Shown in pieces: positions 54,330 to 64,000 of a DNA stretch of 64,000 nt (position 1 is its first letter; every line of letters begins with the position of its first letter). The notes under the pieces were generated by a model, which was not told the DNA's origin, did not search any database, and worked only from the letters and a program-made list of their open reading frames with translations. This DNA is from Macrocystis pyrifera (lineage: Eukaryota > Sar > Phaeophyceae > Laminariales > Laminariaceae): assembly GCA_031763025.1 (NCBI GenBank), contig JASSKH010000025.1, positions 1-64,000 of the forward strand, read 5' to 3'. A program made the translations under genes and the position numbers.

Positions 54330-55037
54330 TCACAGCCCGGCGAAAGGGTCCTCTTCCGGCCACCCCGGTCCGCCTACAGCACCACCGTTGTTGTTACCGC
54401 CCCCCCCACTGTTTCGGCCTTGTTGATTTTGTTGCCGCTGCTGCTGCTGCTGCAGGTGCTGCGTCTGAAGTGGGAAACCATCGCTCGACAGGCCATGGCC
54501 CGTCGCCGAAAAATATCCCGTCTGGGCGATGTATGCTGCCGAGCTGCTGTGTGATGTTTGCTGCTGGTAAATATGTTGCTGATGTTGCTGGTGTGGCCTT
54601 TGCTGCTGTTGCTGTGGTCTCGGGGGTGGAGATTGCTGCTGCTGCTGCGAGCTCAGAGTATTTCCGGTAAGCCATTGCTGCGGTATTTGTCCCTGCTGCT
54701 GGACCAGCTGATGCTGGTTGGGGTGCAGCTGAGGATGTCTCGGCATGTCTTGCCGCAACCGACTTGCCCCTGACTGCTGCTGCTGCACCTGCGACGCCGC
54801 TCCAGGCCTGGGAGGCACCTGCTGAAACCCTTGTTCCTGTTGATAAACCGGCGGCTGCATCCGTTCGCTGCGGGCTTGTGAGTGCACCTGCGGTGGCGGC
54901 TGTAACCCTCCAACCCCCATCGCCGGCGAGAGCGACACGCCGAATTGTTGGGCTTGATGAAACCCTTCCGCTCTAGAAGGGGACAACACCACATGTCTAG
55001 CCTCCACACCAGGCCGTTGGGGCTGCGGACTGCCGGT
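54330..55037 (-). CDS. Gln-rich last exon of the split gene
   Basis: The open frame runs to 54330 with repeated QQ/QP tracts (QQQQQSPPPRPQQQQQRPHQ), SQ-rich segments and the ending GWPEEDPFAGL. Candidate acceptors are CACCGGCAG and GTCCGCAG near 55030-55040. CAG repeats encode the Gln runs, so the length may vary between individuals. Confidence 0.6.
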   Translation of the reverse strand, partial: TGSPQPQRPGVEARHVVLSPSRAEGFHQAQQFGVSLSPAMGVGGLQPPPQVHSQARSERMQPPVYQQEQGFQQVPPRPGAASQVQQQQSGASRLRQDMPRHPQLHPNQHQLVQQQGQIPQQWLTGNTLSSQQQQQSPPPRPQQQQQRPHQQHQQHIYQQQTSHSSSAAYIAQTGYFSATGHGLSSDGFPLQTQHLQQQQQRQQNQQGRNSGGGGNNNGGAVGGPGWPEEDPFAGL

Positions 55038-58000
55038 GGGCAACGCACGGCAGGAGGTGGGCAATTGCCATTTCGGGGGGTTGGGAAATACCGATATTTA
55101 GCGAGCATAATCTCGTACGGAAGTCGGACAATTCCTTGCAACCAAATGTTGCGCAATATGAGATCGAATAAGCTAAGGAAGTGGATAATGGTACGCTATG
55201 CTAATAATCGGGGCGGTTAATATGCAGGGACGAAATACCCGGTGACGGAGCTACTCAAACAATAGGTTTGAACACAGCAGACTCCAGTACCTGCCCCTGC
55301 CGTATGCCCATATGTTCAACTCTACAACTACTGTAGGTAGATAAAGTTCGAGGAAAGAAACGTAGTGTCCGAATAGCTACCGTCGCCTAACCAAGCGCCT
55401 GAAGCGCTCATAGTCAGACCGGGCGACGAGTTGCCCCTGACACTTACCTAATATTCATACAGGAAACCATCCGACCACAGATTGAGCGGGGACTACAAAA
55501 GCACAAAACCAAGTTTACCGCAAAAATTGCATACAACGCCATGTGAGAACAGCACCGCAAGAGCGACAGCAGGAGCAACCTCTATATACATGTGTACCCT
55601 GGTACAACCGTACCGGCCATAGCCCACTAAACCCGCACCACTATACCCCCGCACCTGGTTTTCTGGCCCACCACGAAGGAGTGGGCTGACAACGCCGGCG
55701 GAGATCTCGGCAGGGGAGCCAAAAGGCGGAGCTGCCAAGCAAGAAACGCCTAGTGGCTCCGGCTGACTTCGGGATACCTGTCCAAAAACAGCCGTCGGAA
55801 TGCAGGACGGACAGATAAATGTCAGTAACACACACTTCGAAACGGCGATCAAAATTTGACCCATCCGTTCAGATTTTGCTCACATCGTAAGCATGCGCTT
55901 CACAGCTCCGCCATGCGGTAAGCGTCGGATATGGGGGGGGGGGGGGGGGGGGGTCGATCAAACGGCGATTGTTCAAGTTGTCGGTGCTCAATGCACGACA
56001 TTCTTTCGTGGCCCTGAAGGTGAGCATTCATCCTTGCCCGCGCTACGAGCACGGTAACCCGAATATGTATTCGCTTTGGTCGGCCACTTGATGTGCGATA
56101 GCGCAAGCCAGTGGGTCAGTCCAAATGCTGCCAGCTTTGTCCGACTCCTTGGGCGCTGGTGCATTGTGAGGGCATACCCATTTCCAACGGAGGTTTTGGA
56201 AGGCGTAAACTCAGTTGAATTGCTGAATGTTGATCGTTCGGGGGAAACTAGGCATGAAAACATTGCCACGGTCAAACGGGTTGCAAAATTTCGTCGTCGA
56301 CATGTGTAAACAGTGAGCGGCAATAACGGCCCTTTTCAGCAAGAGCCGGAAGAGCAGTGAGCAGAAAAACTTAAATACGAAGGCAATCGCATGCAAGCTC
56401 ATCCGCCAGACGATCACGACCCGAGCCAAGGGCGCTACTATCATACCAGTATAAGCGTTGCGCGCCATGGGCCCAGAGAAGATCGAGGCCAGCGGGCGCA
56501 GGGCTATCTGACAATACCTCCGCTTAGACTCCATGCTGCCAAACGTTTTTTCGCTTGAAGAGCATCCCACGGAAAAACAATCAAAACGAAACAAAAACCT
56601 TGTATTTTTTTTATCGGGCCCGAGGTAAACAAAAATGTCAGCAGTACCTTCACGAAGTAATTGAAGCCCAACCATTGGTCGATGAGTCAGTTGGGAAAAT
56701 CTAGCTGCTGCGCATACACGGTTAAACCATGACCTGAGAAGAATCAACTCACTCATGCCAACCAAACACCAAAAATGACACACGCGCGACTGCTGATCGA
56801 TCGCGCCAATAATTACAGGGCAGGAAAGTTCCAGCATCCTCACCGGCGATGAAGAAAGCTGCTCGAACCTGCCCACGAGGCCACCCACGGACCCTCTAGC
56901 GCCACCTGTGCGGATGCCCCCGCTACCCCCCTTCACTTCGCCTCCCGTGCTACTCCTGCCTTTGAGAACCGGTTTCGACAGGGCTGCTACGGACAGGTAT
57001 CGCAACGGCAGGCGTGCGACGCGCTCCAAAGAGGTGACTCGGCTTCAAAGACGCTGACGTTGGATTCGTCGATGAAGCTGGTGCTGGCATCGGGTATGGA
57101 GAGGAGCTGGCGCGGGTTTCGGAAGAGGTTGCCCGAGGTGGAGGAGGCGGCGGCGGTGGCGGTTGGGATTGCTGCCGGGCAGAAGGGCTGCTGTTGTCCA
57201 GCGCTTCATAGCGAAGAGCCTTCTGCAAGGATATCGAGAGAAAGGACGTGTGATATCGATCCAGAGACAAAACAGTCACAGTAGGCTCTGATCGCCAAGT
57301 TCGTGGTCATTTCAGCCTTCAAGTACGTAACACAACGTTGGACTGGTGTGTGCCGCAGTGCTACTGTTACAATGATCTTACACCAAACGTGGCAACGCAG
57401 TAACTCAACATGGACAAAAACAAGAGCAAAACAGATGTATTCTGCATGTGCCCTAAACGCACCTGCAATCCTCCTCTCAATACCTTTGCGCCTGCTAAGA
57501 TTCGTCGAAACCTATCTATAATATCGACAGTGGCAGAACATAGGCGCGTATGCAACGCGTGCCAAACACAAACGTCATTTCAATGCCCACCAAACCCGTC
57601 CAAATTGAGGGACTGTCACCTCATGATGATCTGGCACCACTGAGGAAGAGAAGGTTGGAGAAACGCTGGGAACAAAGTCCCACCGCGTGGCCGAGCCGGG
57701 AGGGGGCTGTGGTGGGGACGGTTGCGCCGAAGGAGGCGGAGGCGGAGGTGGTGGAGGAGGCGGCGGCTGTGTCGAAGAGGTCGAGGGTTTCGTGTAGATA
57801 AGGAACCCGTTATCATCGTCCAGAGCCATACCACCTGTTTAGGAAACCGACCAGGACGAATGCCGCGGGTATTTCGGCCAATGAGTAGCGCAGAACGGCG
57901 TGCAAGGCTCTCACGAAGCATTGCACATATCGACCAGATCATCGATTTCCGCTTCAATGATGTAGATATTTCAGGGCAGATGTACAGTGTTGCTGATCTG

Positions 58001-60849
58001 TATGATTTGTATAATCTAGCTCATGCTGCCGGGTGGGACCCGTACACTCTGCGGCATGTTTCCTGGATTGAATATGTAGGGCAGCAAAAAGATCCTGCCC
58101 AGCATCTCGAACTAGCAGAATAAGATCTATACATTCGGGTCAATGAATACGTGTGAAACATTTTGCATAAACTGAGTAGGTCAGCAGCACGCGTACAGTT
58201 GTTCGGCGTTTTCCGTAAAATATTTAGCGTGAACTCTTCACCGCAGTTATAAGGGCTAGGTCAGGGTACGGTCATTTCAGATATACTCATCCACGGCTGC
58301 TCTTGACGTCGATGCCGCGAGCAGGCCCAACGTCTACACCTGTGGTCGTGGATAGAAAATAATTTACGACAGCCTTTAGCGTACAACTCTGGGCAAGATA
58401 TCAACGTCAAAGCAACTGCTGTAGCAAGAGCGGAGGGGTCGATGGCAGCACAGAGGGCTGAAAACTAAAACATATTTCTGGTACATGATCATTGCACAAG
58501 AGCAGCTGTTCTCCTGTCATCTGAGGAATAGGCTAGGGGCAGGAGTTACGGTTCTTTGGGTTTTTCCTTTCGCAGTCTTTAATTCGAACGTTTGCTACAG
58601 TACAGTTCCCGGGAAGCAAAAATGGGCTCAGCCTGACCACAGGCCGAAATAATATTCGGGACAAGGTTTAACGAACGTAATCTGCTATCGCCTGTGGCTT
58701 TCAGTCGGCACAATCATGACAACACAGCGCAGCAGAGCCAGACGTAGTCTACAATAAACAGAGCGCAACGCTGTAGCGGAAACACGGGGCGTACCATACA
58801 ATTCAAGTACTCCAAAGCGAAATGCGGACTCAAATCGAACGTAGCAGGACAACGCCGTCACCCCACCAACAAAACCGTACGCCGTACGCCTGTTGTCGCA
58901 TGGGCTATGGAAGCCAGGATGCTTCTCAAGCGAGAGGTCAGCGCGTTCCACTCGAACGTTACGCGGAGATTCAGGGTGTCGGAGGTGGACATTGATTGCA
59001 CTGCACAGCATCTTCTATAATAACATATTTACATTTGGCACCACGCGGCAGCAGGTTCCCTCACAGCGCCATTCAGCCAGAGTGATCTATTCTCACTGTA
59101 ATAAGGACAATCTTCACTTGCCGCTGACGTTATGCTTCGGAGTAAATACGAAACAATGACAAGTCATATTTACCAGGTACCTGAAAATAACACTTTTCGT
59201 ACGTAAGGCTCCGGTAAGTCACCCTCGACAGACCGCCGGTTCTTGCACATGCACCAACGCTCTAAAACGAAAAGGCGCTGGAAAGAGACGTACGTACGCA
59301 CGGTCGCCATATGCATAGAGCCGCAGGGAGGAGTCTCTTGCAAATACGAGCAAGTGACAGTCAAGTGCTTACCTTGAGGTGGAACGTGGGTACTATTCCA
59401 AGTAGCCGGCTTCGTAGACGCCAGCACCGACTCTGTCACCGGGTCGGTGAGGTAATCCGTCAGATAGTCTGGTGCTGGCGGGCTCGGAACGTGCTCACGG
59501 CCAACCAAAGACGGTGGCAGTGGCGGCGGCGACGGCCTATCTACAAAGGCCTGGAAACCCTGAGGCCACAAAAGCAGGCGGGGCAACGGGGTTGGTGTGG
59601 CTTCAGCTCGATCGAAGCGACTCTTGGGCTCCTGTGATTTTTTCGGTATGCTATTGTGGTGGCCACTTCCTGTTTGTAGCACGACGAGGGTGCCTGTGCT
59701 CCTGTTAACAACGTACGTATTATTGTCTACCGCTGTGTTTGACGGTTTCACCAACGCAAAGCATGAGATAAATATAGTAGAGAAACCTCGACCGAAAAAT
59801 TATATTTGTGAGGAAAGGTAAAACAAAAAGAATCGCACAAATGCGATCGAGCGCGCCCGAAACCCAACCTGTGCTCGCACCACCGCCACAAATGATACGC
59901 ATTGCCGCTAAAAAAAACACTCCACCTCCACCTCCCTGCATGAGTGTAAATGTGGACACCCCGTTTGCTATGATTACATACCGCCACCGCCAAATTGCCG
60001 CTGAAAAATATTTGACTCTGCCTTCCTGCAGGACTGTAACTGTTGACACATTGCCATGTTGTCGTAGCAATACCCCTGTTGTAGCAAAAGGTATGAAATG
60101 TATGAAAGCATGCATAGTATCAATCAAACCCGCGACAAACGGTGCGTACACAGGCAAAAATGCGGACAAAATGCCGCTGCTGTCACCGCCTCAGAGTCAA
60201 GGTGCACAGCAGTTCCCGCGATGTTACTTCGTTATGTCCCGATACCAGCACCTCCGAAAACACCGATTCGAGCGCCCCGCACACCTGATCCTGATGGCAA
60301 AACTACAAACGCCCCTTTTCCGCAAAACGCCTTCCTCGATACAGCCGTCCTTCGCCAGCCATAACTCGCCTAAACACGTTCCTACCATCAAAGCAGTCGT
60401 AACTGCTAAGGAAAGCAAACCTTCACCGATATGATCCACCCGCTTTACGCCAACCGGCCCAACATAACCACGCCTGCATTTTACCTCCTCTCGTCGTCGC
60501 TGCTGTCTTCCTCCGCCATTCCACCGCCACCGTCGCCACCGCCATCCTCCCCCGTGATTCTGGAAAGGCTGGCGGCCCAGTCTGGCCACGCTTGACCGTC
60601 AACCTCATCCCCCAAGCCTTGCAGCCCGCTCTGTGATCCGGTTTCTGACACACGTCGGGACAGGACGGGGAGCACGACGGGGATCACACGGATGTTGCCG
60701 AGGTGATGATTCAGATGATTCGATTGACTATTTATCAACTCATAATCCAATCAGTCTTTCATTAAGTATTAATTCACGTTCATCTATTTCAGTTGCTAGT
60801 TTTCCTGGCGTAGTCGGACTCCGGGAAGATGGCGGGCTCTGTAGCTTTG
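54330..60849 (-). CDS. Candidate split host gene for a proline/glutamine-rich protein (minus strand)
   Basis: Exons proposed from sequence alone: 60849-60778, 60644-60485, 59701-59373, 57834-57575 (3' end uncertain), 57222-56950 (3' end uncertain) and a last exon ending at the stop 54330. The first four joins keep one reading frame across AG/GT sites (phases 1, 2 and 1). The product is disordered: acidic Gly-rich DDERR stretch, Pro-rich segments including runs of 12 and 9 prolines, then a Gln-rich C-terminus ending EEDPFAGL. No enzymatic domain is recognised. The acidic DPF-type ending resembles short motifs that bind clathrin-adaptor appendages, which is a guess. No start codon is assigned; more exons may lie upstream. 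Confidence 0.55.
55933..55953 (+). repeat. 21-base G homopolymer
   Basis: An uninterrupted run of 21 G in a proposed intron of the split gene. It can form G-quadruplexes and is prone to sequencing-length error. Confidence 0.9.
56950..57222 (-). CDS. Pro-rich internal exon of the split gene
   Basis: Acceptor CCTTGCAG|AAGG (AG at 57224-57223). In phase 0 it reads KALRYEALDNSSPSARQQ followed by nine prolines and a Ser/Pro-rich segment to the stop near 56950. A second frame through the 3' part (SIPDASTSFIDESNVSVF) is also open and looks protein-like, so the phase and 3' end are unsettled. Confidence 0.45.
   Translation of the reverse strand, partial: KALRYEALDNSSPSARQQSQPPPPPPPPPRATSSETRASSSPYPMPAPASSTNPTSASLKPSHLFGARRTPAVAIPVRSSPVETGSQRQE
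57575..57834 (-). CDS. Exon with polyproline run, split gene
   Basis: Acceptor TTTCCTAAACAG|GTGG (AG at 57836-57835). It joins in phase to the end of the exon at 59373 (G|GT codon) and reads MALDDDNGFLIYTKPSTSST, then twelve prolines, then SATRWDFVPSVSPTF. The open frame stops at 57575; a donor shortly before (CGG|GTTTGG at about 57593) would keep the frame with the next exon. Confidence 0.6.
59373..59701 (-). CDS. Internal exon of the split gene (329 nt)
   Basis: Bounded by GTTAACAG|G (AG at 59703-59702) and CTCAAG|GTAAGC, a strong donor. Phase-compatible with the exons on both sides. It reads STGTLVVLQTGSGHHN, then a Pro-rich stretch with SPPPLPPSLVG and the duplicated DYLTDYLTDPVTESV, ending NSTHVPPQ. 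This is the best-supported exon of the gene. Confidence 0.65.
59878..60080 (+). repeat. Degenerate two-copy repeat, about 105 bp, in an intron
   Basis: CACCGCCACAAATG..ATTGCCGCTAAAAAA recurs as CACCGCCAAATTGCCGCTGAAAAA about 105 bp later; both copies continue with CCTGCA.GA.TGTAA.TGT.GACAC. It lies between the exons at 60485 and 59701 of the minus-strand gene. Confidence 0.6.
60485..60644 (-). CDS. Acidic internal exon of the split gene (160 nt)
   Basis: Acceptor GTGTGTCAG|AAACC (AG at 60646-60645) and donor GAG|GTAAAA. It reads TGSQSGLQGLGDEVDGQAWP, DWAASLSRITGED, a Gly run and AEEDSSDDERR. Its AG|G join to the exon at 59701 restores an Arg codon. It is rich in phosphorylatable Ser next to acidic residues. 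Confidence 0.6.
60778..60849 (-). CDS. Short upstream exon of the split gene, tentative
   Basis: Acceptor TTTTTACAAACAG|CAAAG and donor GAAC|GTGAAT, a weak donor. It is 72 bases long and reads KLQSPPSSRSPTTPGKLATE plus IDE. The phase matches the exon at 60644, but the weak donor makes this call uncertain. Confidence 0.35.
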
Positions 60850-62599
60850 CTGTTTGTAAAAATAAAAAACAACCCCTTGTGAGATCGAGGATGTAGTCCA
60901 AACTCATCATTGTCCAAGCTGGGTGCGATATTTCGGTGGCGCGTTCCATGGGTTATAGATGGCCTCATGCAGGATATACATCCCGTAAATGAGGAAGAAA
61001 CAATCTGTGTGTTTATATTTTATAAATTTTGAAATACGTCAGCTGTGAGTTCCACTGATTAAATAGTTGATACTCAGCTTTGCAAGCTCCGTGATGCGTC
61101 TCGTCTATATTCCATTTTTATCGAATTTTAGAAGTATTGTGACAAACCGAACGCGCGTATTCTATATGTAATTCCTTGTCAAAGATATAGGCCAGCGGCT
61201 CCCCTGGATATATTTATAAAATTTTTTTGAAGCAACATACGACGCTGCACGTGTTGTAGTATCCACTATTACGGGGGTCCATAGTTAATAGGACCTATGG
61301 TATACATAAAAACCTATATATTTACGTATTTTGACTAACATTATTTGGTCCTATTTACTATGGTCCCCCGTATTACCAAATACCTGGTGGATGACACCTG
61401 GTAGATGTTTGCATACATGGGTTTGGTTGGTCCCCTTAGATTGTCAGAGTTTGCACCGTTTTGCGTCGCAAGAATGTCTAGCGTGGTTGAAGGTACCAGT
61501 ATTTAAGCTGTTTTTTGCCGTTGTGTTGCATACACATGTATTCCGTATTCTACATTTACCCCAAGCAGCGTCGTCTTACGTTTTTCCACATGTAGCGTTG
61601 TATCTCTCTAGCGAGAGAAGACAGCGGCCGCACTAGTAGACCTTCAGGAAAGCTGGACTCGAAAAACAAGACCAGTCCCCATAGCTTTTCGTAGACAGGA
61701 ACGTGCAGGCACACAAATTACGGTGGGTCGGCATCCAACGGGAAGGCTGGACCCAGCAAGTGACAGACGGTCACGGGGGGAAGACGATCATCGCGTGGTG
61801 CATGACGTGACCCAGGGGCAGAATACAGACTGACAGACTGACACAGACTGGGCTGCAACGGGGAATAAACAAATACCTGGTGAACTACAGTAGAACACGC
61901 TAAATAGAATACAACCCACGCGAAGCAAAACGTACGTTTGTGGCACTACTACCTGCAAAGGGCTCCATACAACGCAGGTTGTCGCCGAACCCCCCAAAAA
62001 GTAGGCTAATGAGATTTCAACGAAAACTACACCACGATATATATACAAGGTCTCCGCATGGGTGCACCCATGCTCCGGATAGGGAAATTTACTCAGTGCC
62101 AATGTGTGATTACTTTCAAGCAAGTTAACATAAATACATCACTCCATCTTAATACGAACAGGATCATCACAGGTCAATGTCAAGTGGTGCAGGAAAAATG
62201 CAAAGCCGAGCTTCAGTTCTCAGTTTCTGATTCTGTCCCTCGCATTATAGACCAACCTTTGTGGCAAAATTCTGCAACTTTATTTCGGTCTTTTTTAGCG
62301 ATCTCAAAAGCCCAAAAATCAGAACCGTCTACGTATGGTGGGCCAGGAAATCATCGATACTTTTGATCTCAGTTCCTGGAGGGGGCAAAAATCAGCTCAG
62401 TTCTGAGAGGTTTCTCATATTCCTCAGAACTAGACTACATGGATTTTGTGAACTATAGTACCGCATGCTGCCCTTTATCACCCCAGCTGCCACTAACCCA
62501 ATACCCACGCCGAAGTATCACTCCTATCTACGGCGACCTGTATCTACTGCCAACGGCGCTTGTGCACTGCAGGAGAGATGGCCTCTCCCTCACATGAAA
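60850..62599. other. AT-rich intergenic or upstream region; no gene called
   Basis: No supported coding region. It may include upstream exons of the minus-strand gene near 60950. It contains the inverted-repeat element at 61272-61370 and a small inverted repeat, AGTTCTGAG/CTCAGAACT, at about 62398-62430. Confidence 0.45.
61272..61370. mobile_element. 99-bp MITE with TA duplication (mariner-like)
   Basis: The left arm CGGGGGTCCATAGTTAATAG continues into GACC (61272-61295). The right arm is GGTCCTATTTACTATGGTCC plus CCCG (61347-61370). The arms are inverted repeats of 24 bases with two mismatches. TA sits on both sides (61270-61271 and 61371-61372), the duplication made by Tc1/mariner transposases. 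The interior is AT-rich and non-coding, so mobilisation would depend on a transposase elsewhere. Confidence 0.8.
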
Positions 62600-62604
62600 G
62601 CGAT

Positions 62605-62790
62605 AGCATCAGCAGCACAACAGCAAAAATCAGCACCAGCAGCAGAGTAGTAGTAGCAGGCATCGCTGTTGCTGAGGTTGGTTGCTGCTGCTGCTGCTAC
62701 TGCTGCTACTGCTGTGTAGCCGCAGCCGCAACACCAGCAGCAAACAGCACAACAGCAGCAGCCGTAGCAGCATCGCAGCAGACAACAACT
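62605..62790 (+). repeat. CAG/CTG trinucleotide-rich array
   Basis: Interrupted AGCAGCA and TGCTGCTGC runs lie on the same strand (about 62605-62660, 62680-62715 and 62725-62785), so the two arms are complementary and could fold into a long hairpin. Open frames through it are simple Cys/Ser/Ala repeats and I do not call a gene. Confidence 0.75.
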
Positions 62791-62859
62791 TGCAGTATTC
62801 GCCCAAATTGCTGCGAGTACGGGACGCGTACTGTACGCGCAATATCGCACTATGAAATA

Positions 62860-63408
62860 CTCAATCATGATAGTGCTCGCCGAAACAACTTGACGCGTTT
62901 TTCACCAGAAAATTGTAAGGCGAACATCTTATCTTACACCTGGTGCGAAGGATCGTATCTGTAAAACGGGACCGTATTTCCCATTTCTTTTGTAGATTGT
63001 TATTGCCCTCGATGAAATGCATTCGAGCGCTGTTCTCAGTTTGCTTGTCTCTTGTTTTGTAAAGTCGCAGGCGGAGTTATTGCGAGTGACGGGAGAGGCC
63101 AGTCGGGACCAGAACGGACGGAACCCCAGAGTGCTGTGTTTGGCTCAGGCAGAGCGTCTACTTGTTGACTAACGGTATCACTTGTTATGGTACTCGGCGG
63201 GGACATATATCCAGCAGCAGCACACGAAGACGGAAAGAGCACCCGCACCAGTACCACAGCAATGGGATCGATATCATTGAGGTGTAATTGGGGTTGCGGG
63301 GCTAAATACAAGACTGTTGGCCAATGAAAAACGAAACCTGAACGGGGAGAGATCTCCAACAATCAATCAGAAAGCTGACGACGCTCTCTTGGGTTATTAT
63401 TTTTTGCC
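62860..63408. other. Unique sequence, nothing recognised
   Basis: No supported gene or structured repeat. A short piece at about 63310-63335 (TTGGCCAATGAAAAAC) echoes the dispersed repeat that follows. Confidence 0.5.
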
Positions 63409-63660
63409 AGTACCGAAACATACGATGAGGATCGCAAAATACAAATAAAGGCGAAAAGTAGAAGTAATCAACTAACTGCTGTTGTAAAAGACCTACGATA
63501 GTAGTATGCAATTTTGGGTCATTATTCTTTTTGCGAGTACCGAAAAAAAAAAAACGACGAGGATCGCAAAATACAAGTAAAGGCGAAAAGTAGAAAGTAA
63601 TCAACTAACCGCTGTTGTTATAAAAGACCGACGATAGTTCGTATGCATTTTTTTTAGTAG
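63409..63660 (+). repeat. Two-copy tandem, period 127 bp
   Basis: AGTACCGAAA..GA.GAGGATCGCAAAATACAA.TAAAGGCGAAAAGTAGAA starts at 63409 and again at 63536, each ending in a GACCTACGATAG- or GACCGACGATAG-type block. The same unit is embedded in the dispersed repeat that follows (63673-63931). Confidence 0.85.
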
Positions 63661-63672
63661 TAGTAGTTTTCG

Positions 63673-63931
63673 GGCTCTACTGCCGCTATAGTATGCGAGT
63701 GACGACGCTTTGTTGGCCAATGAAAAACATTTTGTGGGTTGTTACACATTCGACAGGTTGACATGTATTTTCAACTGGCGGGTCATTCATTGTATTATAT
63801 GCGAGTACGGAAACATACGATGACGATCGCAAACAAATAAAGGCGAAAAGTAGAAAGTAATCCACTGCTGCCGGCGACGTCCTACGGTATCCCCCCAAAC
63901 CTGAAAAAAAAGCCCATTTTTTGCCTTTCGC
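63673..63931 (+). repeat. Dispersed repeat, copy of 34181-34431
   Basis: Same orientation and about 90 percent alike. The copy here is longer by a short insertion (CATTGTATTATATG) near 63790. Together with the tandem at 63409-63660 it suggests a repeat family that amplifies part of itself in tandem. Confidence 0.85.
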
Positions 63932-64000
63932 TGCTGTAAAAGACTTGCGATAGTATGCAATTTTTTGGCATTCGAGACACAGTAATACTCGTAGATAATT

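Noticed and set aside
57722..58123. Plus-strand frame of 133 codons with a plausible C-terminal sequence
   Set aside because: Its 5' half is the reverse of a polyproline exon (Arg-rich artefact). The 3' half (FRFNDVDISGQ...) reads well but has no recognised domain, and it overlaps the minus-strand gene's exon and intron.
59808..60434. 208-codon plus-strand frame
   Set aside because: It falls in an intron of the better supported minus-strand gene, over a degenerate two-copy repeat that explains its openness.

Overview
This is a eukaryotic repeat-rich window with no sign of bacterial organisation. It is dominated by LTR retrotransposons and holds one candidate intron-containing host gene. No conserved host marker pins the species. 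The GC-rich sequence, CAG/CTG tracts, phase-matched spliced exons and chromodomain Ty3/gypsy elements would fit a stramenopile such as a brown alga, but that is only an inference.

Layout. 1-632: flank. 633-6867: a complete but decayed Ty1/copia element with TGTTCG/CGAACA LTR ends and a 5-bp duplication GCCGC. 6873-9780: no gene. 9780-14488 (minus): a degraded Ty3/gypsy element with gag, protease, RT and RNase H but no integrase. 14879-34041: a giant (19.2 kb) Ty3/gypsy element with 292/288-bp LTRs and a 4-bp duplication GATG. It has a 3.9-kb leader full of tandem arrays, then gag, a NADAR domain, protease, RT, RNase H, integrase, a chromodomain and a Tudor-like tail. Its 3' region holds a possible 3-kb insertion that contains an antisense LTR fragment. 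35190-38063: a truncated relative without gag, NADAR or integrase. 39287-52275: a second large (13.0 kb) relative with a different LTR (446/501 bp), a 4-bp duplication TTGT and an intact NADAR-protease reading frame, but with most of RT/RNase H deleted. About 54330-60850 (minus): a candidate split host gene for a proline- and glutamine-rich protein. The rest is dispersed repeats, inverted-repeat elements and microsatellites.

How it works together. The two large elements share an unusual plan: Gag and a proline-rich linker in one frame, then a NADAR domain (the family that removes ADP-ribose from guanine bases or cleaves riboflavin precursors) opening the Pol frame just upstream of the aspartic protease. 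In both, the linker and NADAR frames overlap in the -1 register, and a run of six C lies at the start of the overlap. Both Pols end in a chromodomain followed by a conserved Tudor-like segment. The NADAR-carrying retrotransposon is the most striking system in the window. All copies here carry stops, frameshifts or deletions, so none looks autonomous today.
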